NCBI GenBank assembly: GCA_016201425.1
Contig: JACQCW010000016.1
Span: 1 to 26,415, forward strand
Length of the DNA: 26,415 bases
Direction: 5' to 3'
From: Candidatus Vogelbacteria bacterium
GTDB taxonomy: Bacteria > Patescibacteria > Paceibacteria > UBA9973 > UBA12445
The translations under genes and the position numbers were made by a program. Every line of letters begins with the position of its first letter. Within the stretch, counting starts at the first letter, position 1. The notes under the pieces were generated by a model. The model ran no database searches and had not been told where the DNA came from. It worked only from the letters and a program-made list of their open reading frames with translations. Shown piece by piece: positions 7,934 to 14,250 of the stretch.

Positions 7934-8175
7934 ATGACAAAAATGAGACCTGGAATCCTGATTTGAAGTTCATTGAGTTTATGAGAAGTGAAATCAAAAG
8001 AGATTCTGGTGGAGACACGGATTCTCCAGCCGTCGGTAGTTCCGAAGGAGCTCTTTCGTTCAACGATATGGTTGACGCAATGGTAAAGGGTTCAACTATG
8101 GGAAGAATTATGTATAAGAATCTCCAAGATAATCCGGCTAATCTTGAAAGATACAGGACCTGGCTGGAGAGTTAA
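7930..8175 (+). CDS. Unrecognised 81-residue protein, small-protein operon gene 4
   Basis: It starts at GTG 7930 with a very strong SD (AAAGGAGG, 7916-7923), overlapping the previous stop by four bases. The N terminus (NDKNETWNPDLKFIEFMRSE) is helical and charged. The middle is Ser/Gly/Asp-rich and probably loose. The C-terminal part (FNDMVDAMVKGSTMGRIMYKNL) looks helical. No family recognised, no membrane segment. It ends five bases before a strong terminator and is therefore the last gene of the operon. Confidence 0.72.
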   Translation: MNDKNETWNPDLKFIEFMRSEIKRDSGGDTDSPAVGSSEGALSFNDMVDAMVKGSTMGRIMYKNLQDNPANLERYRTWLES

Positions 8176-8180
8176 TAGTT

Positions 8181-8212
8181 ATCCCCGTACCAGAAATGGT
8201 ATGGGGATTTTT
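8181..8212 (+). terminator. Strong intrinsic terminator of the small-protein operon
   Basis: A 12-bp stem, ATCCCCGTACCA (8181-8192) with TGGTATGGGGAT (8197-8208), including one G-T pair. It has a GAAA tetraloop and is followed by a T run to 8212. Confidence 0.9.
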
Positions 8213-8294
8213 CTTTACTATTTCCATTTCACATGGTAGTTATAGTATGTAATTTGGACTTTGACACAAATTTAAAAATCGTAAGGAGGTTTAG

Positions 8295-8885
8295 ATGTCA
8301 TCTGAGGGAAACAAGTCTAGTTCTGGGTTGGTTAATATTGGCAGTTTGTATGAGATTTCTTCTCCTGATGCGGAATGCTGGGATCTTAAGTTGGGGTCAA
8401 TGTTTCGTGCCGCACTTGCTGTGAGACAGAACGCTCAAGCACCATACTCAAAGTTTTTGGTTGGCGCTGCGGTTGAGAGTGAAAAAGGGAACGTGTATGT
8501 GGGATGTAATGTGGAGCGATGCTCTTACTCTCAGGGCACGCATGCTGAGCAGAACGCAGTTGATACTATGATCGCCGTGGAAGGAAGCGTTAAAATCAAG
8601 AGATTGGTTCTAGCTGGAGCAATGTCGGGTGATAACATTCCGATTGAGTATCACGGCAGAGCTCATTCCGGTATTTGTGGGTGTGATAGTAAACTTGTTT
8701 TGTCATGTGGACATTGCCGGCAGATAATCTGGGAGAATTGCCTCGGAGACAAGTCTGTTAGAATATACACTTTATCAATGAGTGGGCATGTGTTCCAAAT
8801 AAATATAGGCGACCTGTATCCATTCCCATTTGGCCCGGAAGATATTGGCGTAAAATATGGAAATATTGGAGGACAAAATGGCTAA
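8295..8885 (+). CDS. cdd: Cytidine deaminase with an extra His/Cys insertion
   Basis: A zinc hydrolase that deaminates (deoxy)cytidine to (deoxy)uridine for salvage. The signature APYSKFLVGAAV is at residues 49-60. Zinc ligands and the catalytic acid are H83-A-E85 and C138-G-H-C141; the His form of the first ligand is as in E. coli Cdd. The spacing from E85 to C138 is 53 residues against about 25-31 in known enzymes. The extra stretch carries H120-x3-H124-x3-C128-x-C130, which could bind another metal. The 196-residue length includes about 30 residues before the core. The SD AAGGAGG (8283-8289) is strong. It overlaps the next gene by eight bases. No convincing promoter is seen in 8213-8282. 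Confidence 0.88.
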   Translation: MSSEGNKSSSGLVNIGSLYEISSPDAECWDLKLGSMFRAALAVRQNAQAPYSKFLVGAAVESEKGNVYVGCNVERCSYSQGTHAEQNAVDTMIAVEGSVKIKRLVLAGAMSGDNIPIEYHGRAHSGICGCDSKLVLSCGHCRQIIWENCLGDKSVRIYTLSMSGHVFQINIGDLYPFPFGPEDIGVKYGNIGGQNG

Positions 8886-9654
8886 TGTAATTGCGGCAGA
8901 TAAACCAGTGACAGCAACGGGTAAGCAGTATCACCTTGAAACAGAACCAGATGATCTTGCCCCACGATGTCTTTTGGTTGGTGATCCTGGGCGCGCAGAG
9001 TTGATCGCGACTACGCTTTTTACCGGAGCGAAGAAGGTTGGGGATCACCGTGGTCTAAAGTCGTTTACTGGTAAAGTTGGCGACATGCCAATTTCTGTTG
9101 TGACTACTGGAATGGGTAGTGCAACAACCGGTATTGTATTACCAGAGGCAGTTCGTTCTGGGGCCAGAATATTTGTTAGAGTTGGTTCCTGTGGAACCTT
9201 GTGGAAGGAACCTAAGATTGGTGATTCTGTAATCTGTACTGGTGCGGTTAGGTTGGATGGTGCAAGTGAGAATTGGGCGCCGATTCAGTATCCGGCGGTT
9301 GCAGACTATCGAGTTGTTTCAAAACTAACCGAAGCGGCTAAAGAGCTTGGACTGCCGCATTTTGTAGGCATTGGAGCAACGACTACTTGTTTTAATGAAG
9401 GTCAAGCTAGACCAGATGATAATGGATATGTTCCACCGAGGCTTAGGGCGCTGCATGACGAATTGACAGAGCGTGGAGTGCTCTTCTACTCAATGGAGGA
9501 GGCCACCTTGTTTGTTTGGTGTACCACTCACGGTGGTTATGCGGCCGGAGCAATTGATGCAATTTATGCAAATCGCCAGACGAATGAGTTCGGAGTTAAA
9601 GGCGAGGAAGAGGCTGCACGAATAGCGATTCTGGCGCTCCAAAAAATGTTATGA
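8878..9654 (+). CDS. Nucleoside phosphorylase, uridine-phosphorylase-like
   Basis: A 258-residue member of the PNP/UDP phosphorylase family, which splits a nucleoside with phosphate into base and (deoxy)ribose 1-phosphate. Motifs: GDPGRAELIA (phosphate loop), TTGMGSATTGIVLPEA, RVGSCGTLW, and FYSMEEATLFV, corresponding to the EMExA substrate-binding segment. The order and SMEEA form fit uridine phosphorylase better than purine forms, and the cytidine deaminase upstream would supply its substrate uridine. The start ATG 8878 has GGAGG at 8868-8872; an upstream ATG at 8857 is inside cdd without an SD. It overlaps the next gene by four bases (ATGA). Confidence 0.85.
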   Translation: MANVIAADKPVTATGKQYHLETEPDDLAPRCLLVGDPGRAELIATTLFTGAKKVGDHRGLKSFTGKVGDMPISVVTTGMGSATTGIVLPEAVRSGARIFVRVGSCGTLWKEPKIGDSVICTGAVRLDGASENWAPIQYPAVADYRVVSKLTEAAKELGLPHFVGIGATTTCFNEGQARPDDNGYVPPRLRALHDELTERGVLFYSMEEATLFVWCTTHGGYAAGAIDAIYANRQTNEFGVKGEEEAARIAILALQKML

Positions 9655-10457
9655 TCAAGCCGACACTACGTCAGAGTTTGTGGAATGATACACTTGAACT
9701 TTTTTACTTTGGTCTTGACGGGTTTCGGTATTGGTATGAACTCCGTTCTGTATTGTGCGATTCATTAGGCTATTCTGAAGTCGCGACAGAAGCATTGGGA
9801 AATCTCAGCGAGATATGTAGTGGACTTGGGTTTGGTGAAGTTTTGATGCCGAGTCCTGAGAATAAGGTAAGGCTCATTAAGGCAACGGAAATACCAAACA
9901 GGATCAAATGTTCGTCTACTGCGAATCTTTGGCGTGGCATTAAAGCCGACGGGCTGCAACGTATCCCGAGAGGGAGTGCTTTCGCGATGCTCGGGGGTGA
10001 TTGTCCTATTGGGTTGATGCAAGATAGTAATACGAAAGAAATTTGCGCTGGACATATTTGTCGTGAAAATATGACAAATGGTTTGTCGTCCATGGCAGAT
10101 GCCATGTTTAGTACATTCGGTAGTTCGTGCGGTACTCTTAAAACTTTTATCGGATGTGGTATCAATCCGAAACATTTTGTTCACAGGTGGGATGATCCAA
10201 AATTCGGTGAAATGAACCGTGAATTGACAGAGCGAATCATAGGTCTTTATGGTCGACAGGCAATTGTTGGGTCGTACAAAAAAGGGTGCATCGATCTTAA
10301 AGCTCTCTGGTTCGCTGCTCTTAAACGATCTAGTAAGGTGTCAGTTTGGGATATGGAGACTGACGACGTTGATACATATGGAGATCATTCATATGGAAGT
10401 AATCGGCGTGATGGGATCAGTAGTCGAAACTTGGTCCTTGCCATTAATCGTGCCTAG
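9651..10457 (+). CDS. Divergent PgeF/YfiH-like (laccase-domain) nucleoside-processing protein
   Basis: This 268-residue protein resembles the PgeF/YfiH/YlmD family, whose members act on nucleosides (purine nucleoside phosphorylase/adenosine deaminase activity) or correct peptidoglycan precursors. Matching landmarks are KADGL (98-102), MLGGDCPIGLMQD (113-125, equivalent of ADCxPxL with Cys118), ICAGH (131-135, equivalent of VAAVH), CIDLKALW (213-220) and SNRRDGISSRN (250-260, equivalent of SYRRDGxTGR). The first of the usual His-Cys-His metal ligands is missing: there is no His at all before residue 135. The HAGWRG motif is also altered to HICREN. It is translationally coupled to the phosphorylase upstream, which favours a nucleoside role. 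Assignment is by pattern only. Confidence 0.62.
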   Translation: MIKPTLRQSLWNDTLELFYFGLDGFRYWYELRSVLCDSLGYSEVATEALGNLSEICSGLGFGEVLMPSPENKVRLIKATEIPNRIKCSSTANLWRGIKADGLQRIPRGSAFAMLGGDCPIGLMQDSNTKEICAGHICRENMTNGLSSMADAMFSTFGSSCGTLKTFIGCGINPKHFVHRWDDPKFGEMNRELTERIIGLYGRQAIVGSYKKGCIDLKALWFAALKRSSKVSVWDMETDDVDTYGDHSYGSNRRDGISSRNLVLAINRA

Positions 10458-10467
10458 AGGGTATTTG

Positions 10468-10497
10468 TCTCCGCGCCAGGGTGGTGTGGGGATTTTT
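10468..10497 (+). terminator. Intrinsic terminator of the nucleoside-salvage operon
   Basis: An 11-bp stem with several G-T pairs, TCTCCGCGCCA (10468-10478) with TGGTGTGGGGA (10482-10492), a GGG loop, and a T run at 10493-10497. Confidence 0.8.
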
Positions 10498-10501
10498 ATT
10501 T

Positions 10502-10530
10502 TTGACTTTGTGGGCAAAACAGTATAATAT
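10502..10530 (+). promoter_or_regulatory. Promoter of greA
   Basis: TTGACT (10502-10507) and TAATAT (10525-10530) have a 17-base spacer. An overlapping perfect TATAAT at 10523-10528 would give a 15-base spacer. Start of transcription falls at about ATG 10539, implying a leaderless message. It begins immediately after the previous terminator. Confidence 0.7.
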
Positions 10531-10538
10531 GTTTGAAT

Positions 10539-11021
10539 ATGAATACAAAAGACGTAGAATATTTAACAAAGGAAAAATTAAAACAACTAGAGGAAGAGCT
10601 TAAGCAGGCTAAAACAGTGAGACGTAGAGAGATTGCGGAGGCTCTTGAGTTTGCAAAGTCATTGGGTGATTTGTCAGAAAACGCCGAATATCAGCAGGCA
10701 AGAGAAGCTCAGGCTGAGCTCGAAGATAGGATAACTGTGATTGAAGATATCTTAAAGAGAGCTGTCGTGGTTACCGAAGGTGCCATGAAAAATGATGGAT
10801 CAACGATCTCTATGGGCGCAACTGCGATTATAAAAAAGGAGGGAGAGACTGAAACAAGGAAATGCAAAATTGTTGGTTCTGAAGAAGCAGACATCTTAAG
10901 TTGCAAAATCTCCAACGAGAGTCCTTTGGGTATGACAATGCTTGGTAAGCGAGTTGGCGAAAAGTTTACTGTTATTACTCCAAAAGGAAAGGTTAACTAT
11001 ATTGTAGTTTCTGTTGAGTAG
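10539..11021 (+). CDS. greA: Transcription elongation factor GreA
   Basis: A 160-residue GreA that enters the RNA polymerase secondary channel and stimulates cleavage of backtracked RNA. The N-terminal coiled coil carries the acidic tip GDLSENAEYQQA (about residues 44-55), whose Asp and Glu hold the catalytic magnesium. The C-terminal FKBP-like domain ends with GKRVGEKFTVITPKGKVNYIV. I chose ATG 10539 rather than the in-frame TTG 10533 because the promoter places the transcript start there. lysS follows 26 bases after the stop without a separate strong promoter. Confidence 0.94.
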   Translation: MNTKDVEYLTKEKLKQLEEELKQAKTVRRREIAEALEFAKSLGDLSENAEYQQAREAQAELEDRITVIEDILKRAVVVTEGAMKNDGSTISMGATAIIKKEGETETRKCKIVGSEEADILSCKISNESPLGMTMLGKRVGEKFTVITPKGKVNYIVVSVE

Positions 11022-11047
11022 TCTGGCTGGTTTAAATTTCTTTAAAA

Positions 11048-12505
11048 ATGTCGACACTCGAAGAGATACGCGAAGAGCGCATCAAAAAAATAAATATTTT
11101 AAAATCGGCCGGCTTTGACCCATATCCTGCCGAGACTAATCGTTCTTTAGAGAATGGCATATTTTTGAATTCATTCCAGAGTTATGCTGACTCGCAAGAG
11201 GAGATTGTTCTTGCTGGAAGGATAATGTCTCTTCGTATCCAGGGAGGCATTGTTTTTGCTGACCTTTTTGATGGCACAGCACGTGTGCAGTCAATTCTTC
11301 GGAAAGATGATATTGGCGATAAAATGTTTGATCTGTTTTTAAATACCGTAGACTCGAGTGATTTTATTGAGGTGAAGGGCAGAGCATTTATAACCAAGAG
11401 AGGAGTGAATTCACTCCTCGGTAGTGAGTGGAGGATGCTGTCTAAGAGCCTGAGGCCAATCCCTGATGAATGGTTTGGACTTAAGGATGAGGACGAGAGA
11501 TATAGGAAACGATATATCGATATACTCCTAAATTCCGAAGTTGCCGAGCTTATTAAAAAGCGATCAGTTTTTTGGAATTCTGTGAGAGGTTTTATGATCA
11601 ACAGAGGATTTACAGAGGTTGAAACTCCTGTACTCGAAACGATGACCGGAGGCGCGGAAGCAAGACCTTTTATTACTCATCATAATGCGCTTGATACCGA
11701 AGTGTACCTCCGTATTTCAGTTGGAGAGCTATGGCAGAAGAAGTTGGCGGTTGCAGGATTGCCAAAAACCTTTGAAATTGGGAGAATCTTTCGAAACGAA
11801 GGGATGTCGCATGAACATGCCAATGACTATACTTCTTTTGAATTCTATGAGGCATACGGTGATGCGCGAACAGGAGTGCCCATGATCAAAGAGTTGTATT
11901 GTACTGTTGCAAAGGAGACGTTTGGAAAGCTTGAATTTGAAATTAACGGATTTAAACTTGATTTTGGTCGTGAGTGGGGCAATTATGACTTCAATGAGTT
12001 GATGAAAAAGGAGTACGGTTTTGATCCACGTGACGTTAAGATTGATGCGGTAGTGGACGAACTAAGGAAACATAAAATCGATCATGAAAAGAGTGTTGAC
12101 TTGGGGAGAGGAGTGGATTTACTTTGGAAGAGAATAAGGAGAACAATTGGTGGACCGGCAGTTTTGACCGGTATGCCTGTGTATCTCGAGCCTCTGGCTA
12201 AAAAGAATGCTCAGGATAACCGAGTCGTGGACCGATTCCAAATTCTTATTGCCGGCAGTGAGGTGGGTAAGGCCTTTAATGAATTAAATGATCCGATTGA
12301 TCAACGAGAGAGATTTATGGGGCAAGAAAAATTGCGTGAAGCTGGTGATGAAGAGGCACAAATGGCTGATCTTGAATATGTCGAAGCCATGGAGTATGGC
12401 ATGCCGCCAATTTTCGGTTTTGGTGTTTCTGAAAGACTTTTTAGCTTTCTGGCCGGCAGGAGTATCCGCGAAGCACAAATCTTCCCGTTAATGAAAAGAA
12501 AGTAG
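11048..12505 (+). CDS. lysS: Lysyl-tRNA synthetase (class II)
   Basis: A 485-residue class II enzyme that charges tRNA-Lys. The N-terminal OB-fold anticodon-binding domain covers about residues 50-145. Motif 2 is IFRNEGMSHEHANDYTSFEF and motif 3 is GFGVSERLFSFLAG followed by SIREAQIFP near the C terminus. Family proteins more often have GxGIGxDRL in motif 3; the GVSERL form here is a mild variant. No SD precedes the ATG (upstream is TTTAAATTTCTTTAAAA). The gene is probably carried on the greA transcript. It is followed by a terminator. Confidence 0.94.
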   Translation: MSTLEEIREERIKKINILKSAGFDPYPAETNRSLENGIFLNSFQSYADSQEEIVLAGRIMSLRIQGGIVFADLFDGTARVQSILRKDDIGDKMFDLFLNTVDSSDFIEVKGRAFITKRGVNSLLGSEWRMLSKSLRPIPDEWFGLKDEDERYRKRYIDILLNSEVAELIKKRSVFWNSVRGFMINRGFTEVETPVLETMTGGAEARPFITHHNALDTEVYLRISVGELWQKKLAVAGLPKTFEIGRIFRNEGMSHEHANDYTSFEFYEAYGDARTGVPMIKELYCTVAKETFGKLEFEINGFKLDFGREWGNYDFNELMKKEYGFDPRDVKIDAVVDELRKHKIDHEKSVDLGRGVDLLWKRIRRTIGGPAVLTGMPVYLEPLAKKNAQDNRVVDRFQILIAGSEVGKAFNELNDPIDQRERFMGQEKLREAGDEEAQMADLEYVEAMEYGMPPIFGFGVSERLFSFLAGRSIREAQIFPLMKRK

Positions 12506-12526
12506 CTTAGCTCTATATTTCAAGGG

Positions 12527-12554
12527 AATTCTCACTTTAAGGTGGGAATTTTTA
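12527..12554 (+). terminator. Intrinsic terminator after lysS
   Basis: A nine-pair stem, AATTCTCAC (12527-12535) with GTGGGAATT (12542-12550) including one T-G pair, a six-base loop and a short T run to 12553. The A/T-rich base of the stem makes it moderate in strength. Confidence 0.7.
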
Positions 12555-12576
12555 GTTTATCCACACTTATATTTGG

Positions 12577-12605
12577 TTGAGCAGTTTATCTAAGTGGTAT
12601 ATAAT
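12577..12605 (+). promoter_or_regulatory. Promoter of the mraZ division/cell-wall cluster
   Basis: TTGAGC (12577-12582) and a perfect TATAAT (12600-12605) are 17 bases apart. Expected transcription start is near 12612. It overlaps and abuts the AAGTG repeats listed separately. Confidence 0.75.
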
Positions 12606-12629
12606 GCTAATCAAGTGTGACAAAGTGGT
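12592..12629 (+). promoter_or_regulatory. Putative MraZ-binding boxes (AAGTGK repeats)
   Basis: Three AAGTGG/AAGTGT copies start at 12592, 12613 and 12623. The last two are exactly 10 bases apart, one helical turn, and the first is 21 bases upstream of the second. The first and third both read AAGTGGTATA. MraZ proteins of other bacteria bind short tandem GTG-containing repeats at their own promoter (AAAGTG-type in Mollicutes). Here the boxes straddle the -10 and lie before mraZ, the right place for autoregulation. Binding is inferred, not shown. Confidence 0.6.
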
Positions 12630-12640
12630 ATAAAAAAGCA

Positions 12641-13075
12641 ATGCTAATTGGAGAACACAAACACACATTAGACCCCAAAAAAAGACTTTCTCTTCCTTCG
12701 AAATTTAGAAAGGAGATGGGAGACGAGGTTGTTGTGACTCGTGGATTGGATGGTTGCCTCTTTGTGTATACGGTTACTGAATGGTCCAGAGTGGCCGAAC
12801 AATTTTCCAAGATGAATATGCTACATGCAGATAGTCGAAGTATCAACAGATTTATGTTGGCCGGAGCGACAGAGGTTGAGATAGATTCACTTGGTCGGGT
12901 TTTGATTCCAGAAGTTCTCAAGGAGTTCGCTGGCTTAAAGGAGAAAGTGGCTATTATCGGAGTTCACACGCGACTAGAAATTTGGGATGAAGAGAAGTGG
13001 AAGGAGTATAAGGGAGCAATAGAGAGAGAGGCCGATAAATTGGCTGAGAAGTTGGGCGAGGCTGGTGCCATATAA
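12641..13075 (+). CDS. mraZ: Transcriptional regulator MraZ
   Basis: A 144-residue protein with two SpoVT/AbrB-like repeats that forms ring oligomers and binds the dcw promoter. Repeat 1 has LDPKKRLSLPSKFR (family DxKGRxxxPxxFR, with Lys replacing Gly). Repeat 2 has EIDSLGRVLIPEVLKEF. I chose ATG 12641 (MLIGEHKHTLDP), which matches the family N terminus. A GTG at 12617 in frame would add eight residues and overlaps a putative operator box. No SD is present. rsmH begins two bases after the stop. It is the usual first gene of the division cluster. Confidence 0.92.
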   Translation: MLIGEHKHTLDPKKRLSLPSKFRKEMGDEVVVTRGLDGCLFVYTVTEWSRVAEQFSKMNMLHADSRSINRFMLAGATEVEIDSLGRVLIPEVLKEFAGLKEKVAIIGVHTRLEIWDEEKWKEYKGAIEREADKLAEKLGEAGAI

Positions 13076-13077
13076 GT

Positions 13078-13911
13078 ATGGAGCAAATATTAGATGGGAC
13101 ATTTGGTGGCGGAGGTCACTCCGAACTTATTTGCAAGAAAGTTGGTAAAGATGGACGACTTATAGCCATCGACGCTGACTCTGATGCGATTGAGAGATCT
13201 AAAAAAAAGAAATTATCCGCATGTGGGTTTGATTTAGTTATCTCGAACTTTCGGAATTTGGATTTAGTGCTAAAAGAACGCGGAGTCGCTACTCTTAATG
13301 GCGCTCTATTTGATTTAGGATTAAGTTCATATCAACTTGATGAGTCATCTCGTGGATTTACGTTCCAGAAGGATCAGCCACTCAAGATGACATTTCATAA
13401 TGAGGTTGGTGAAGATCGATTAACCGCAGAAGAGATCTTAAATAATTGGGATGAGCAGAATCTGGCCGATGTGATTTACGGTTATGGGGGGGAACAATTT
13501 TCAAGAAGGATAGCTAATGGTATCGTCGAAGCGAGAAAGGCCAGTCCCCTTAAAACTACGTTTGAATTGGTGAAGGTAATCGAAAAATCTGTGCCGAATT
13601 TTTATAAAAATAAAAAGTTGCATTTTGCCACTAAAACTTTTCAGGCCATTCGTATCGCGGTAAACGATGAGATGGGTGCCCTCCGAGAAGCTCTCTTTAA
13701 AGTTTGGTTTCTTCTTGTTTCTGGTGGGAGACTTTCTGTGATCTCTTTTCATGAGCTGGAGGACAGGGCGGTAAAAGTTTTTCTGAAAGAGATGAAAGTT
13801 GTAAACAGCGCTAAAATAATTACCAAAAAGCCGATTACTCCTTCTGATATTGAACTTTCATTAAACCCTCGTGCAAGAAGCGCAAAGCTGCGAATCGCTC
13901 AAAAAATATAA
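13078..13911 (+). CDS. rsmH: 16S rRNA (cytosine-1402-N4) methyltransferase RsmH, N-terminally short
   Basis: An SAM-dependent enzyme that methylates C1402 of 16S rRNA in the decoding centre. The SAM loop DGTFGGGGHSE begins at residue 6. Later family motifs are FDLGLSSYQLDESSRGFTF, KTFQAIRIAVNDE, VISFHELEDR (usually FHSLEDR) and NPRARSAKLR at the C terminus. It has 277 residues against about 300-315 usual. The first 20-25 residues, with the HxPVLL element, are absent. An in-frame TGA at 13045-13047 and no other start codon up to 13078 show that this is not a mis-chosen start. The conserved LDMR is LKMT here. Confidence 0.88.
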   Translation: MEQILDGTFGGGGHSELICKKVGKDGRLIAIDADSDAIERSKKKKLSACGFDLVISNFRNLDLVLKERGVATLNGALFDLGLSSYQLDESSRGFTFQKDQPLKMTFHNEVGEDRLTAEEILNNWDEQNLADVIYGYGGEQFSRRIANGIVEARKASPLKTTFELVKVIEKSVPNFYKNKKLHFATKTFQAIRIAVNDEMGALREALFKVWFLLVSGGRLSVISFHELEDRAVKVFLKEMKVVNSAKIITKKPITPSDIELSLNPRARSAKLRIAQKI

Positions 13912-13914
13912 ATT

Positions 13915-14250
13915 ATGAATCTTCGAAAATTACAAAGATATTTGGAAGAATATGCGAAGTATATATCAATTATGTTGATGTCTTTTGTGGTGACTCTTTC
14001 AGTTCTATATATCTATTTTATAAATTTGTCTGTTTTGGATACAATGACGAGACAACAAAACGATCGACTCATCTCAGTTGCGTCCTCAGATATTGGCATT
14101 CTTGAGAATGACTATATTAATTTGAGAGACAGTTTAAATCTAGGTGTGGCAAAAACAATGGGGTTTAATGATGATTTTAGCAAAATTCATTTTAGTAGTG
14201 AGAATTCTAATGTAGCGGGCAGCATTTCGCTTCGAGGTAATGAAATATAG
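13915..14250 (+). CDS. ftsL: FtsL-like division protein
   Basis: A 111-residue bitopic protein with a basic cytoplasmic N terminus (NLRKLQRYLEEY), one transmembrane helix at about residues 18-40 and an outer helical segment with coiled-coil character (about 45-75). The identification depends on this topology and its place between rsmH and ftsI, where ftsL normally lies, since FtsL sequences diverge quickly. It would connect FtsI and FtsW in the divisome with FtsB. No SD is seen; rsmH ends three bases before. The end overlaps ftsI by 11 bases. Confidence 0.65.
   Translation: MNLRKLQRYLEEYAKYISIMLMSFVVTLSVLYIYFINLSVLDTMTRQQNDRLISVASSDIGILENDYINLRDSLNLGVAKTMGFNDDFSKIHFSSENSNVAGSISLRGNEI

Noticed and set aside
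8213..8282. TTTGACAC (8260-8267) and TATAGT (8241-8246) upstream of cdd as a promoter
   Set aside because: The two elements are in the wrong order and no partner hexamer lies at 16-18 bases; the cdd promoter stays unassigned.
9765..10184. Two overlapping antisense open frames (139 and 131 codons) within the PgeF-like gene
   Set aside because: The two overlap each other in different frames, show no protein-like pattern and sit opposite a coupled operon gene.
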